Shown here piece by piece: positions 1 through 10,548 of a stretch of DNA of 64,000 bases (the stretch's first letter is position 1; each line of letters opens with the position of its first letter). The notes beneath the pieces were generated by a model that was not told the DNA's origin, ran no database searches, and saw only the letters and a program-made list of their open reading frames with translations. The position numbers and the translations under genes are program-made. Source of the DNA: Mucilaginibacter flavus. GTDB lineage: Bacteria; Bacteroidota; Bacteroidia; Sphingobacteriales; Sphingobacteriaceae. The DNA lies in contig NZ_JAUFPS010000041.1 in NCBI RefSeq assembly GCF_030409315.1, positions 428,766 through 492,765 on the forward strand, in the 5' to 3' direction.

Positions 1-1
1 T

Positions 2-1438
2 ATTCATCAAAAATTAGCCGCCGGCCTTATTAAGGCTTATTATTTTATGCGGGCATCTACACCGATTACTGCAAAATACGCAGGCAAGTGGGCCAGGACC
101 GAAGGACACCCCGATACAAGCGTTTTAATCCATCCGTCTGCCGCGAGCGATAAAAGGCCTGCCGGTACTATTATATCGTCCCCACGGGGCTGGTATGATG
201 CCGGCGACTACAACAAATATGTAGTTAACAGCGGCATCAGCACCAGCACATTGCTTTCGTTATACGAGGATTTTCCGGATTACATGAAATCAGTAAAACT
301 TAATATTCCGGAGAGCGGAAATGGCCTGCCCGATTTACTGAATGAAGTCTTATGGAATTTACGGTGGATGCTTACCATGCAGGACCCTAATGACGGCGGC
401 GTATATCATAAATTAACCAACGCCGCATTTGATAAATTTGAAATGCCGGACAAAGATAAAACGCCAAGATACGTTGTGCAAAAAGGAACTGCCGCGGCCT
501 TGGATTTCGCGGCGGTAATGGCGCAGGCGTCCCGAATTTTTAAACAATTTCCGCAACAAACACCAGGCCTGGCCGATTCTTGTTTAAAGGCCTCCAAAAA
601 TGCCTGGAAGTGGGCTGTTGAAAATCCTAAAGTGGCATATCGGCAGGAAGAAAATAACAGGAAGTTTAGTCCACCGGTAACAACGGGAGGTTATGGCGAC
701 TACAATTTTACAGATGAATTTATCTGGGTCGCGAGCGAATTATTTGTGACCACTCACGATGCGGATTATTTAAAGCATATCAACCTTTTACCCGATGACA
801 AAATGCCGGTACCAACCTGGGGGCAGGTAAAACTTTTGGGTTATTATACTTTGCTTAAAAATGAGAATCAGGCAGATGTTAAAGCCGTTGCCGATTTGCC
901 GGAAATAAAGAAACGACTATTAGCCGCAGCTGATGAGCTGATCAATGGGGTAGAGGACAATGCCTGGCAAACCGCTATGACATTATCTGTAAAGCATTTT
1001 GGCTGGGGAAGTAATTCCGAGGCGGCTAATGAAGGGGTAATGCTGCTACAGGCCTATAATTTAACACACAATAAAAAATACCTCGATAACGCCCTTGCCA
1101 ATCTTGATTACCTTTTAGGGAGAAACGCTGCCGGGTACGCTTACGTTACCGGTTATGGTAGTAAAACACCTATGCACCCGCACCATCGTCCGTCGGCAAG
1201 TGATGGTATTGTTGATCCTGTTCCGGGTTTGTTGGTAGGTGGCCCTAATCCTGGTATGCAAGATGGCATCAAAGTACCTTCGAAAGTGCCGGATGAAGCT
1301 TATATTGATGATACAAGAGCCTATGCCGCTAATGAAATAACCATCAACTGGAACGCCCCGATAGCTTACTTAGCCAATGCTATAGAAGCTTTGCAGCTAC
1401 AACTTCAACATACTTCAAATTCAAAACCGACAAAATAA
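2..1438 (+). CDS. Glycoside hydrolase family 9 (endoglucanase-type), 5' end cut by window edge
   Basis: Secreted-type cellulase family that hydrolyses beta-1,4-glucans by inversion. The frame is open from base 2, and the residues before the first Met (base 47) already match GH9 sequence (LIKAYYF before MRASTP), so the true start and the usual N-terminal signal and Ig-like domain lie outside the window. The catalytic-base motif DAGD is at bases 197-208 (GWYDAGDYNKY), the conserved HPHHRPS motif is near base 1175, and the NEITINWNAP motif carrying the catalytic acid Glu is near 1333-1362. It is followed after 30 bp by a GH3 gene, suggesting co-transcription and cooperative release of glucose from beta-glucan. 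The exact substrate (cellulose, lichenan, xyloglucan) cannot be told. Confidence 0.93.
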   Translation: MHQKLAAGLIKAYYFMRASTPITAKYAGKWARTEGHPDTSVLIHPSAASDKRPAGTIISSPRGWYDAGDYNKYVVNSGISTSTLLSLYEDFPDYMKSVKLNIPESGNGLPDLLNEVLWNLRWMLTMQDPNDGGVYHKLTNAAFDKFEMPDKDKTPRYVVQKGTAAALDFAAVMAQASRIFKQFPQQTPGLADSCLKASKNAWKWAVENPKVAYRQEENNRKFSPPVTTGGYGDYNFTDEFIWVASELFVTTHDADYLKHINLLPDDKMPVPTWGQVKLLGYYTLLKNENQADVKAVADLPEIKKRLLAAADELINGVEDNAWQTAMTLSVKHFGWGSNSEAANEGVMLLQAYNLTHNKKYLDNALANLDYLLGRNAAGYAYVTGYGSKTPMHPHHRPSASDGIVDPVPGLLVGGPNPGMQDGIKVPSKVPDEAYIDDTRAYAANEITINWNAPIAYLANAIEALQLQLQHTSNSKPTK

Positions 1439-1468
1439 AATATCTCTCAAATTCAAATCAATCAACAA

Positions 1469-3751
1469 ATGCGAAAAATTTACATAACGGCAGCAAGTTT
1501 ATTTTTGCTCCATGTAATTTCCCAACCGGTACAGGCTCAAACAAAACCGTCATCAACCGCTATTGATAAAAAAGTGGATGCCTTGATAGCTAAAATGACG
1601 CTGGAGGAAAAAGTAGGGCAAATGACCGAAGTTGCCTCTGATGTGGTATCCAAAACCAATGTACCTAATCACCAGCTCGATGCCGATAAATTGAAAGAGG
1701 CTATCATGAAATATCATGTGGGTTCTATCCTGAATGTAAGCGGACATGCTTATGATCGCGCGCATTGGTATGAGGTGATCTCTACCATACAAAAAGCGGC
1801 AGACCAGGACCGCCTAAAAATCCCGGTTATTTATGGTATCGACGCTATTCATGGTGTAACTTATACCACCGGTAGTACACTGTTTCCGCAGGAGATAGCT
1901 ATGGCAGCAACATTTAACCGTGATATAGCCCATAAGGCAGGGGAGATCACCGCGTATGAAACCCGAGCCAGTTATATCCCCTGGAATTATTCGCCGGTAT
2001 TGGATTTAGGTAAATCACCATTGTGGCCACGTATCTATGAAACTTTTGGCGAAGATCCTTACCTGGTTAAAACCATGGGAGCAGCCATTATAAAAGGCTA
2101 CCAGGGTAACAATGTTGGCGATAAATATCACGTTGCCGCCTGTATGAAACATTACCTGGGTTACAGCTTTCCGTTGAGCGGGAAAGACCGTACGCCTGCC
2201 TGGATTCCGGATCGTTATATGCGCGAGTACTTTTTACCTTCGTTTACCGAGGCTGTAAAGGCCGGTGCCAAAACATTGATGATCAACTCGGGCGAGATTA
2301 ACGGGGTACCAGTACACGCCAGCAAATACCTGCTTACCGATGTACTGCGTGGCGAACTTCATTTTGAGGGTGTAGCTGTAACCGATTGGCGCGATATTCA
2401 GTATCTGCATGACCGTCACCATATAGCCGCAACCCAAAAAGACGCCGTGATGATTGCCGTGAACGCGGGTGTTGACATGAGCATGGTGCCTTATGATTAT
2501 ACCTTTTTTACCTATCTGGTTGAATTGGTTAAAGAAGGTAAAGTGCCGATGAGTCGCATCAATGAAGCCGTGCACCGCATTTTGAAAGTAAAATACGAGC
2601 TGAATTTATTTGACCGCCCGGTTGGTAATCCGGAAGATTATCCAAAATTCGGATCGGAAGAATACCGCCAGGTAAGTGTACAGGCGGCCAATGAAGCCAT
2701 TACCTTACTTAAAAACAATAACCATATCCTGCCGCTTAAAAAAGATATGAAGGTACTGGTAACCGGCCCTACGGCTAATACCATGCGTTCATTAGATGGT
2801 GGGTGGAGCTATACGTGGCAAGGTGATGAGTCGGATAAATTCGCGGCCGGCAAAAACACCATTTTGGAGGCAGTGCAACAAAAAATTGGTAAGGATAATG
2901 TAAGCTATGAAGCCGGTGCCGCATTTGATAGCCTTCAAAATATAGATGAAACCATCAAAGCCGCTAAAAAAGCTGATGCGATAGTACTTTGCCTTGGAGA
3001 ATTATCCTATACCGAAAACGTAGGTAATATTGATGATTTGAATTTACCGGCTGCCCAGATTCAGTTAGCGCAAGCTTTGGCAAAAACTGGTAAACCGATA
3101 ATATTAGTACTTGCAGAAGGCCGGCCACGTGTTGTTACTGATGCCGAAAGCCTGTCTGCCGCTACCGTAATGGCTTATTTGCCCGGCAATGAAGGTGGAG
3201 ATGCTATTGCCGGTGTTTTATTTGGCGATGTAAATCCATCTGGCAGGCTGCCAGTTACCTATCCTCGTTATACCAACGCGTTAAACAATTACTACCGTAA
3301 AAATTTGGAGAACGGTAATTCTGATGATAAACATGGCTACAATCCGCTGTATGAATTTGGCTATGGTTTAAGCTATACCACTTTCAGCTACAATAACCTG
3401 CACATCAGCAAGCCCCAATTAAAGGATAATGAAGTTTTAACAGTTACTGTTGATGTTAAAAATACCGGGGCGATTGAAGGTAAAGAATCGGTTTTATTGT
3501 ACACCAGCCAATCATACGCCAGCATTTCGCCGGATACCAAACGGCTGAGGGCTTACGATAAAATTTTATTAAAACCAGGCGAAACAAAAACGGTAAGCTT
3601 TAAGATTACGCCAAAAGACCTAGCGTTTGTAAATGATATAAGCAAAACAGTTACCGAAGCCGGAGAATTTAAAATCCAGGTAGGCGACCAAACCCAAACG
3701 TTTAACTATGTATCTGCTTTAAGCGCTCCTTCAAGAACAGGAAAGTTGTAA
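1469..3751 (+). CDS. bglX: Glycoside hydrolase family 3 beta-glucosidase, secreted
   Basis: Retaining exo-beta-glycosidase, probably periplasmic, releasing glucose from oligosaccharides made by the GH9 enzyme upstream. The 760 residues begin with a signal peptide ending near VQAQ (about residue 24). The GH3 N-terminal barrel follows (KVGQM at 48-52), with the KH motif at 227-228 and the nucleophile Asp306 in VAVTDWRDI. Next come the alpha/beta sandwich domain (about 415-640) and a C-terminal fibronectin-III-like domain introduced by YGLSYTTFSY. Length and domain order are those of BglX-type enzymes. ATG start, 30 bp after the GH9 stop. A clear terminator hairpin lies 18 bp after the stop, so the GH9-GH3 unit ends here. 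The symbol is by resemblance; the sugar could be beta-glucose or beta-xylose. Confidence 0.93.
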   Translation: MRKIYITAASLFLLHVISQPVQAQTKPSSTAIDKKVDALIAKMTLEEKVGQMTEVASDVVSKTNVPNHQLDADKLKEAIMKYHVGSILNVSGHAYDRAHWYEVISTIQKAADQDRLKIPVIYGIDAIHGVTYTTGSTLFPQEIAMAATFNRDIAHKAGEITAYETRASYIPWNYSPVLDLGKSPLWPRIYETFGEDPYLVKTMGAAIIKGYQGNNVGDKYHVAACMKHYLGYSFPLSGKDRTPAWIPDRYMREYFLPSFTEAVKAGAKTLMINSGEINGVPVHASKYLLTDVLRGELHFEGVAVTDWRDIQYLHDRHHIAATQKDAVMIAVNAGVDMSMVPYDYTFFTYLVELVKEGKVPMSRINEAVHRILKVKYELNLFDRPVGNPEDYPKFGSEEYRQVSVQAANEAITLLKNNNHILPLKKDMKVLVTGPTANTMRSLDGGWSYTWQGDESDKFAAGKNTILEAVQQKIGKDNVSYEAGAAFDSLQNIDETIKAAKKADAIVLCLGELSYTENVGNIDDLNLPAAQIQLAQALAKTGKPIILVLAEGRPRVVTDAESLSAATVMAYLPGNEGGDAIAGVLFGDVNPSGRLPVTYPRYTNALNNYYRKNLENGNSDDKHGYNPLYEFGYGLSYTTFSYNNLHISKPQLKDNEVLTVTVDVKNTGAIEGKESVLLYTSQSYASISPDTKRLRAYDKILLKPGETKTVSFKITPKDLAFVNDISKTVTEAGEFKIQVGDQTQTFNYVSALSAPSRTGKL

Positions 3752-3769
3752 TACCGTTAATATGCAAAC

Positions 3770-3802
3770 AAAAGCACCGTTATTAAAGATGACGGTGCTT
3801 TT
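3770..3802 (+). terminator. Rho-independent terminator after GH9-GH3 unit
   Basis: Perfect inverted repeat AAAAGCACCGT / ACGGTGCTTTT separated by about 11 bases, starting 18 bp after the GH3 stop and ending in a T-rich run. It closes the GH9-GH3 transcript ahead of the separate promoter of the GH53 gene. Confidence 0.85.
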
Positions 3803-3845
3803 GTTATGATAATAGGTGTTGTTTTTATAACCAATTTTGCTTCTT

Positions 3846-3853
3846 ACCTTTGC
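3846..3853 (+). promoter_or_regulatory. Bacteroidota -7 promoter box for the GH53 gene
   Basis: TACCTTTG matches the Bacteroidota housekeeping -7 consensus TAnnTTTG exactly and lies 26 bp before the ATG at 3879. A TTG-containing stretch near 3819 is a possible but slightly far -33 element. The box supports the start at 3870 or 3879, because an upstream in-frame start at 3837 would precede the promoter. Confidence 0.5.
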
Positions 3854-3878
3854 TGGCCAACTATTAATTATGCCGCAG

Positions 3879-4925
3879 ATGAAAAAGATTTTGTGCACAG
3901 GACTAATACTAATAACGTTTTGCTTGAATTTTTCCTGTTCAAAAAGTAATAGCCCTACTCAATCACCAATCAAAACACACCCGGTTGATACGCCGGTAAC
4001 AATTGCCAAGGGGGCCGACGTGAGCTGGGTTACCGAAATGGAAGCAAAGGGGATTAAATTTTATGATAAAACCGGTACTCAAAAGGACTTGTTTGTATTA
4101 CTAAAAAGTTTGGGGTTTAATTCCATCAGGCTGCGGGCATGGGTAAATCCAACAGATGGTTATTGTAACACTGCCGATCTGTTAACCAAAGCGATTCGCG
4201 CTCAAAAACAGGGCTTTAAAATCATGATTGATTTTCACTACAGCGACTATTGGGCTGACCCTGGCAAACAAACCAAACCCGCCGCCTGGGCCTCTCTTGA
4301 TTTTGTAACACTTACAGCTACCTTGCATGATTACACCAAAAGTGTGATGAGCACTTTAAAGGACAACGGCATAGCACCCACCTGGGTACAAATTGGCAAC
4401 GAAACAAATGATGGAATGCTTTGGGAAGAGGGGAGGGCCTCAAAAAGCATGGCCAATTTTGCAGCATTAATTAAAAACGGTTATGCCGCGGTTAAGGAAG
4501 TTAGCCCCGCTACTAAAGTTATCATCCATATCTCTAACGGCTATGATAATGGTTTGTTTAGGTGGATGTTTGATGGCTTAAAAGCAAACGGCGCAAAATG
4601 GGATATTATAGGCATGTCTTTATACCCATCAAAAACAAACTGGTCAACCCTTGATGCGCAATGCTTTACTAATATGAACGATATGGTTGGCCGTTATTCA
4701 ACCCCTGTTATGGTGGTTGAAGTTGGGATGGAGGCAGGTGCACCTGCTGAATCAAAAGCTTTTCTTTCGGATATTATCAGTAAAGTAAAATCTGTTGACA
4801 GCGGGAGTGGTTTAGGTGTTTTTTATTGGGAGCCGGAGAGTTATAACAACTGGCAGGGTTATGCTTTAGGTGCTTTTGACACTACGGGTAAACCCACTAA
4901 CGCTTTAGACGCATTTGCCGATTAA
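3879..4925 (+). CDS. GH53 arabinogalactan endo-beta-1,4-galactanase, lipoprotein
   Basis: Endo-acting enzyme on beta-1,4-galactan side chains of pectin, probably attached to the outer membrane. From the ATG at 3879 the protein is 348 residues with a lipoprotein signal (lipobox LNFSC, Cys20). The GH53 barrel starts at GADVSW (45-50). The acid/base is Glu175 in WVQIGNETNDG and the nucleophile is Glu281 in VMVVEVGME, both in the expected places for clan GH-A. I chose 3879 over 3837 because the hydrophobic signal starts there and a -7 box sits at 3846-3853. It follows the GH9-GH3 pair but is separated by a terminator and its own promoter. No SusC/SusD pair is visible, so this is not a classic polysaccharide utilization locus within the window. 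Confidence 0.92.
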   Translation: MKKILCTGLILITFCLNFSCSKSNSPTQSPIKTHPVDTPVTIAKGADVSWVTEMEAKGIKFYDKTGTQKDLFVLLKSLGFNSIRLRAWVNPTDGYCNTADLLTKAIRAQKQGFKIMIDFHYSDYWADPGKQTKPAAWASLDFVTLTATLHDYTKSVMSTLKDNGIAPTWVQIGNETNDGMLWEEGRASKSMANFAALIKNGYAAVKEVSPATKVIIHISNGYDNGLFRWMFDGLKANGAKWDIIGMSLYPSKTNWSTLDAQCFTNMNDMVGRYSTPVMVVEVGMEAGAPAESKAFLSDIISKVKSVDSGSGLGVFYWEPESYNNWQGYALGAFDTTGKPTNALDAFAD

Positions 4926-5222
4926 CGCTTTACTCTATACATGCTATTAATAGTAATGAGAACCAGTCCTGTGGGCCGTTTTTTTTGCAATCAAATACGT
5001 ACTCAAGGCCGCTGGGCATAAAAATGATAATCACAACAGGTATTTTAAGCTTAAAGCAAACTATTTTAACTGTGAAACCGTAAAAAGGGCATATTTTATT
5101 TGAGCCGTACAATGTTTAAAGCCGTATGATAATGGTTATAAATAGTTTACTTCTCATTTGGGAGTTAATTTTAACCTTTACCCCATTATCAAAAAAGCTA
5201 AAAACTAAAGATATTAAGGTTA
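4926..5222. other. 297-bp intergenic region between GH53 gene and Ig-like surface protein
   Basis: AT-rich spacer with no convincing gene. A short weak GC stem followed by a run of eight T at about 4971-4986 may act as the GH53 terminator. I found no exact TAnnTTTG box in front of the next start at 5223. Confidence 0.4.
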
Positions 5223-8200
5223 ATGAAGAGCCGTTTAATTGTATTTGTTTTTTTGTTTATATCGCTACGCAGTTATAGCCAATGTTCTTTAAGTGTCAGT
5301 ATAACATCTTCAGAACCTGGTATTTGCGCAGGTAACACTATAGCTTTAACAGCAACACCTGCCGGCGGAAGCGGCTCTTATAGTTATGCCTGGAGTAACG
5401 GCGAAACAACCAATGTTGCGCACGTTAATAAAGCTGGGAGCTATTCGGTAACGGTAACGGATAAATCATCGGGTTGTACTGCTGTAGGTAATACAACAGT
5501 AAATATAACGCCTACGCCTAATCCACCTACCGTAACAGGTGGGGGGATAGTGTGCCAGGGCAACAGTGCCCATCTTACCATCACTTCTGGAGGGGATAGC
5601 TTCCAGTGGTATAAAAATGCAACAGATGTCACGCCTTTTCATACCGGAACCAGTTACGATACAGATCCTGTTACTACGTTTACCATATTTTACGTGGAAG
5701 CTACAAGTAGCGGCTGTACAAGTGCAAGATCAACTGTTGTTGTAACCAATATTTCAAACCCCACAGCTCATGATGGAGCCGCGTGTTACGGGAGCCCAGT
5801 AACATTATCGGTAAGCGGCGGCGATAATTTTCAATGGTATACATCCCCCTCATCAACAACGTCGGTAAATTCAGGCGCTATTTTAAATATTAGCTCAATT
5901 ACAAACAACACTACTTATTATGTGGAGTCTGTTGCTAACGGTTGTACAAGTGGCCGTACGCCCGTTACCGCTTATGTGACATCAGCCCCACAATCACCTG
6001 TAGTTTCACCAAACCAGGGAGTATGCTCCGGCAATGTTATTACTTTACATGCTGATGCGCCAGCGGGTGTTGTTGAATGGTATGATGTGGCATCGGGCGG
6101 CAGCCCCCTTATTATAAGCCCGGATTATACCACGCCGACGCTTACAGCCAATACCACCTACTATGTGCAAACCGATTTAAACGGTTGTTTAAGCAACCGT
6201 GTACCTGTTACGGTTAACGTTAACCCAATACCATCTGCACCGGCTAACCAAACGGTAAATGCCTGTTATAACAGTAGCGCGCACCTTACGGCCAGCGCCA
6301 CCGGCGGAGCGTATCAATGGTACTCTGATGCAAACGGCAAACATCTGCTTAAAAATGGCACTACTTATGATACTCCTGCTTTAACCCACGATATCACCTA
6401 CTATGTTATGGCAGTAAACGGTGGTTGTAGCAGCGCCCTGACTCCGGTAAATGTGGTTGTAGCAGCTCCTGTTCCGCAACCCTCCGTTATTAACCCACCT
6501 GTTATTTGTAACGGCTCTACCGCTGTGCTAACAGCAACCGCTCCGGGCGGTAATTATCAGTGGTTTACTACAGCCACCGGAGGTACTCCCTTGCCTACAA
6601 CCGAAAATGGAAAGTTTACAACCCCGGCTTTAACGGCAACTACAACATACTACGTACAAACCACTATAGGATCATGTACAAGTACCAGAACGGTTGTGCA
6701 GGTTCCGGTACTTGCCCCTTTAACCCAACCAACCGCAACGGGTGCAAGTATTTGCAGTGGTGATGTAGCTACATTAACAGCCGACGGACAAGCCGGTGAT
6801 TATGCGTGGTATAACGCCGCCGGCGATCTTTTACAGGTAGGTAAAATTTTTAATACACCAGCGTTAACGGCCACCACTACTTATTACGTTCAGGTAAGTA
6901 ACAACGGTTGTGCAAGTAATAAAACCGCTGTTCAGGTTACAGTAAAACCGGCGGCACAGGCACCCGTAGTAAATCCGGGGCCAACAATTTGCCCTGGAGA
7001 AACTGCCAGTTTATCGGCAACGGCCCCGGCCGGCCAATCTATAGATTGGTTTGAGGTGCCCGCAGGCGGCGTATCGCTGCATACAGGCTCCAATTATCAA
7101 ACTGATGCCATTTATGCCGATAAGAGTTATTATGTACAAAGCACTTCGGGTACGTGCATTAGCGCCCGTACGCAGGTTGATGTGAAGGTAAATATTGGTG
7201 GTACCAGCTTTCATTACCCATCAAGCACCATAGTTAAATCCGGTAATAATCCCACCCCCATTATTGATAATCCCTCAGGTCCGGGTATATTTAGTGCCCC
7301 TGCGGGTGTGGTATTTGTTGATGCAACTACCGGGCAAATCAATGCTGCGGCAAGCACTCCCGGTACCTACAAAATAGTACTCACCAGTAATGGTACTTGC
7401 TCTGGTACTTATTCATCCATTATAACAATTACAGATCATCCCTCAACGTCATTTAGGTATGATACACCGGTGTGCCAGGTTGGTAGTAATCCTAAACCAA
7501 TATTTGACCCGGGTGCTAATGCCGGTTTTTTCAGTGCCAGCCCGTCCGGATTAACATTTGTGAGCGATTATACGGGCGAGATAGATCTTTCAAAAACGGC
7601 GCCAGGTACCTATACGGTAACAAATGCTATACCTGCCAGCGGCGCCTTTACCGGTTCTGTATCGCAAGCTAAAATAACAATTGATAAAGCTATAACTGTA
7701 AGCGCCGGTTCAAATAAAAGCGTGCCAATTAATACGCCGGTTACTTTAAACGGCAGTATAAGCAGCGGCGTAACTGGTACATGGAGCGGCGGAGCGGGCA
7801 CGTTTTCAAATGTTAATGACTTGCACGCTGTATATACCCCGGCAGTGGATGAATTACAGGCAAAATTAACCTTAACTTCTAACGATCCTCCGGGCGCCTG
7901 TGGCATCAAAACGGCAACAGTTACCATTACTTTTAATAGCATACCGCCTGCACCAACAGCGCAAAGTACGCAGGCTTGTGTTGGCAGCAGCGTAACGCTT
8001 ACAGCTACCGCGCCGGGCGGAACTTACGATTGGTATGCGGATGCTGTTGGAGGAAGTTCATTACAACAAGGCGCAAACTTTCAAACTCCTGCACTTACCA
8101 CTACCACCTCATATTATGTATCAACCACTGTTAATGGCCTAACCAGTCCGCGCACGCAGGTTACCGTTTCCATTTATAACGTGCCGTCAACACCAGTGGT

Positions 8201-10544
8201 ACCTAATGATCTTATAACCACATGCAGCGGCAATGTTGTTAAAATAGACGCAAGCGGCTCTGTTGGTACTTATGAATGGTTTAATGAGTCGGGACAATCC
8301 GTTGGCACCGGTGCGTCGTTTACAAGTACCACTTTAACCAATAGTACATTTTACGAGGTACAAGCGGCAATAGGGCAATGTGTAAGTCCGCGCAAAAGAA
8401 TAACTGTTACCGTAACTCCGGCACCATACATCACCAGCAGATCATCAGATCCTGTTTGTAGTGGCAACCCTTTAAGCTATACAATTACTTCAAATGTACC
8501 AACTGCTGCATTTTTATGGAGCAGGGCGGCGGTTGCAGGTATAACAAATGCTGCAGTATCCAACCAAACAACAACTGATATTACGGAAACCCTGGTGAAT
8601 ACTACGCCCAATGTTATCAATGTTACTTATGTAATTACCCCAATGAATGGTACATGTGCCGGCGAGCCCATTGATTATGTTGTAACAGTTTATCCAACAC
8701 CAACTATAGTAAGCCATGCAAAAGATAACGTTTGCTATGGTACAACCGCTAATTACGCCATAACTTTTACCACGCCAAACACCATTTTTACATGGAGTAG
8801 GGCTGCAATCCCCGGTATTTTAAATGCCGCGGTTAACGGGCAGGCTTCAGCGGTAATAAAGGAGGTTTTATTTAATACAACGTCGGAGCCTATTGATGTG
8901 CCGTACACCATCAATTACAAAACAAATGATTGTGATGGGGCGCCTTTCAATTGGATAGTTACTGTATATCCGCAAGTAAATATCACCAGCGACGCTGTAT
9001 CATTAGCATGTAATAAAACGCCGCAGAACTATACGATCACATCAAACGTTCCTTCGGCCACATTTGAATGGAAACGCGCCGCTGTTGCAGGTATTAGCAA
9101 TGCCGCTACCCAAAAAACGGGAGCTTTGATAGATGAAACTCTTATAAATACAACAACCAGCCCTATCAACGTTACTTATATTATAACCCCATCGGCTTAC
9201 GGTTGCACCGGTGATCCTTTTTCACATATTGTTACCGTAAACCCCAAACCCGATGTTCCTAAAGCTAATAGCAACTCGCCGGTTTGCGTGGCCAGTAAAA
9301 TACAATTACGCACACCGTCAGTTGCCGGGGCTACTTACCTTTGGATGGGACCTAATAATTTTTCGTCCACATCGCAAAACGTAGATATACCTGCTACGGA
9401 AGCTGCTGCAGGTACCTATAATTTATTTGTTACGGTAGGTGGGTGCACAAGCGATCCGGGGCCAACAACAGTGCAGGTTAATAAACCACCGGTGGTAACA
9501 GCCACAGGTCCTCATCTTGTTTGTACTACTGCCACTACAATATCTCTTAATGGCACGGTTGGTGGCGGTACTACAACCGGTATTTGGAGCAGCAGCAGCG
9601 GAGGCACGGGTTTTTCACCATCAATTACAACCATTGGTAACGTAAATTATATCCCCACGGCTAAAGATAAAGAAAACGGTAGCGTTACATTAACGCTATC
9701 ATCGACCAGTAATGACGATTGTACTGTTGCTACAGCCGATGTAGTTGTGAAATTTGGACTTACGCCTGGCGTAGATGCTGGTATAGATCAGAGCATTTGC
9801 GCCCAGGATACGCGTGTTCAATTAGCCGGTAAAATTCTGCTTTCAGGCGCAACCGGCTTTTGGTCTACCGCTACTGGCGATGGTACATTTCAGTCTGGTA
9901 CCCAGCCTAACGCCGTTTATTTGCCAGGAGTTAATGATAAAAAGAAAGGTTCAGTAACATTAACTTTTAACATCAACAATTCTGGCGAGTGTTATACTAC
10001 CACCGACGATATGAAGGTAACGTTTATACCGCCGGCTGTTTTGGCTACCGAACATGTACGATATGTATTAAAAGGTAACACAATTACCTTACATCCGATA
10101 GTAAAAGATGAAACCGTAACTTATTTATGGACAACCACCGGAGATCCTAATAACATAAATGACGTTCATGCTAAGAATCCTGTAATTACGGGTGGCCAAG
10201 TCAATCAAACTTATACATTAACCATCACCGATAAGTTGGGATGTGTTACTTCGGATACTACCTATGTCATTGTGTCGCCACATTTATCTGTTTCCAATGC
10301 TTTTTCTCCTAATGGCGACGGAACTAATGATAATTGGGAGATAGTTGGTCTTGTAGCCTATGAAAATTCAACAGTAGATGTATTTAATCGATATGGCACC
10401 TTGATATTTCATTCCAGGGGTTACGGTGTACCTTGGGACGGAACCAGTAACGGATCGCCGGTACCTGTTGGTGTGTATTATTATATTGTTGATACCAAAG
10501 TGGATAGCAAAAGATTTACAGGTTATGTCACCGTGTTAAGGTGA
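5223..10544 (+). CDS. Giant Ig-like repeat surface protein with T9SS gliding-motility-type C-terminal domain
   Basis: 1773-residue exported protein, probably a surface adhesin. It has a signal peptide (cleavage after about residue 19, SLRSYS) and then a long series of beta-sandwich modules. Many are roughly 80-residue Ig-like units of the CHU/PKD type, recognisable by recurrent patterns such as TYYVQ, PGGxYxWY and Cys pairs (CSG, CNG). The last ~85 residues (NAFSPNGDGTNDNW, DVFNRYG, GVYYYIV) form the gliding-motility-associated C-terminal domain (TIGR04131/CHU_C), the type B signal recognised by the type IX secretion system. It stands alone on the plus strand and ends 4 bp before the convergent SNF2 gene. 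Ligand unknown. Confidence 0.88.
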   Translation: MKSRLIVFVFLFISLRSYSQCSLSVSITSSEPGICAGNTIALTATPAGGSGSYSYAWSNGETTNVAHVNKAGSYSVTVTDKSSGCTAVGNTTVNITPTPNPPTVTGGGIVCQGNSAHLTITSGGDSFQWYKNATDVTPFHTGTSYDTDPVTTFTIFYVEATSSGCTSARSTVVVTNISNPTAHDGAACYGSPVTLSVSGGDNFQWYTSPSSTTSVNSGAILNISSITNNTTYYVESVANGCTSGRTPVTAYVTSAPQSPVVSPNQGVCSGNVITLHADAPAGVVEWYDVASGGSPLIISPDYTTPTLTANTTYYVQTDLNGCLSNRVPVTVNVNPIPSAPANQTVNACYNSSAHLTASATGGAYQWYSDANGKHLLKNGTTYDTPALTHDITYYVMAVNGGCSSALTPVNVVVAAPVPQPSVINPPVICNGSTAVLTATAPGGNYQWFTTATGGTPLPTTENGKFTTPALTATTTYYVQTTIGSCTSTRTVVQVPVLAPLTQPTATGASICSGDVATLTADGQAGDYAWYNAAGDLLQVGKIFNTPALTATTTYYVQVSNNGCASNKTAVQVTVKPAAQAPVVNPGPTICPGETASLSATAPAGQSIDWFEVPAGGVSLHTGSNYQTDAIYADKSYYVQSTSGTCISARTQVDVKVNIGGTSFHYPSSTIVKSGNNPTPIIDNPSGPGIFSAPAGVVFVDATTGQINAAASTPGTYKIVLTSNGTCSGTYSSIITITDHPSTSFRYDTPVCQVGSNPKPIFDPGANAGFFSASPSGLTFVSDYTGEIDLSKTAPGTYTVTNAIPASGAFTGSVSQAKITIDKAITVSAGSNKSVPINTPVTLNGSISSGVTGTWSGGAGTFSNVNDLHAVYTPAVDELQAKLTLTSNDPPGACGIKTATVTITFNSIPPAPTAQSTQACVGSSVTLTATAPGGTYDWYADAVGGSSLQQGANFQTPALTTTTSYYVSTTVNGLTSPRTQVTVSIYNVPSTPVVPNDLITTCSGNVVKIDASGSVGTYEWFNESGQSVGTGASFTSTTLTNSTFYEVQAAIGQCVSPRKRITVTVTPAPYITSRSSDPVCSGNPLSYTITSNVPTAAFLWSRAAVAGITNAAVSNQTTTDITETLVNTTPNVINVTYVITPMNGTCAGEPIDYVVTVYPTPTIVSHAKDNVCYGTTANYAITFTTPNTIFTWSRAAIPGILNAAVNGQASAVIKEVLFNTTSEPIDVPYTINYKTNDCDGAPFNWIVTVYPQVNITSDAVSLACNKTPQNYTITSNVPSATFEWKRAAVAGISNAATQKTGALIDETLINTTTSPINVTYIITPSAYGCTGDPFSHIVTVNPKPDVPKANSNSPVCVASKIQLRTPSVAGATYLWMGPNNFSSTSQNVDIPATEAAAGTYNLFVTVGGCTSDPGPTTVQVNKPPVVTATGPHLVCTTATTISLNGTVGGGTTTGIWSSSSGGTGFSPSITTIGNVNYIPTAKDKENGSVTLTLSSTSNDDCTVATADVVVKFGLTPGVDAGIDQSICAQDTRVQLAGKILLSGATGFWSTATGDGTFQSGTQPNAVYLPGVNDKKKGSVTLTFNINNSGECYTTTDDMKVTFIPPAVLATEHVRYVLKGNTITLHPIVKDETVTYLWTTTGDPNNINDVHAKNPVITGGQVNQTYTLTITDKLGCVTSDTTYVIVSPHLSVSNAFSPNGDGTNDNWEIVGLVAYENSTVDVFNRYGTLIFHSRGYGVPWDGTSNGSPVPVGVYYYIVDTKVDSKRFTGYVTVLR

Positions 10545-10548
10545 TGAT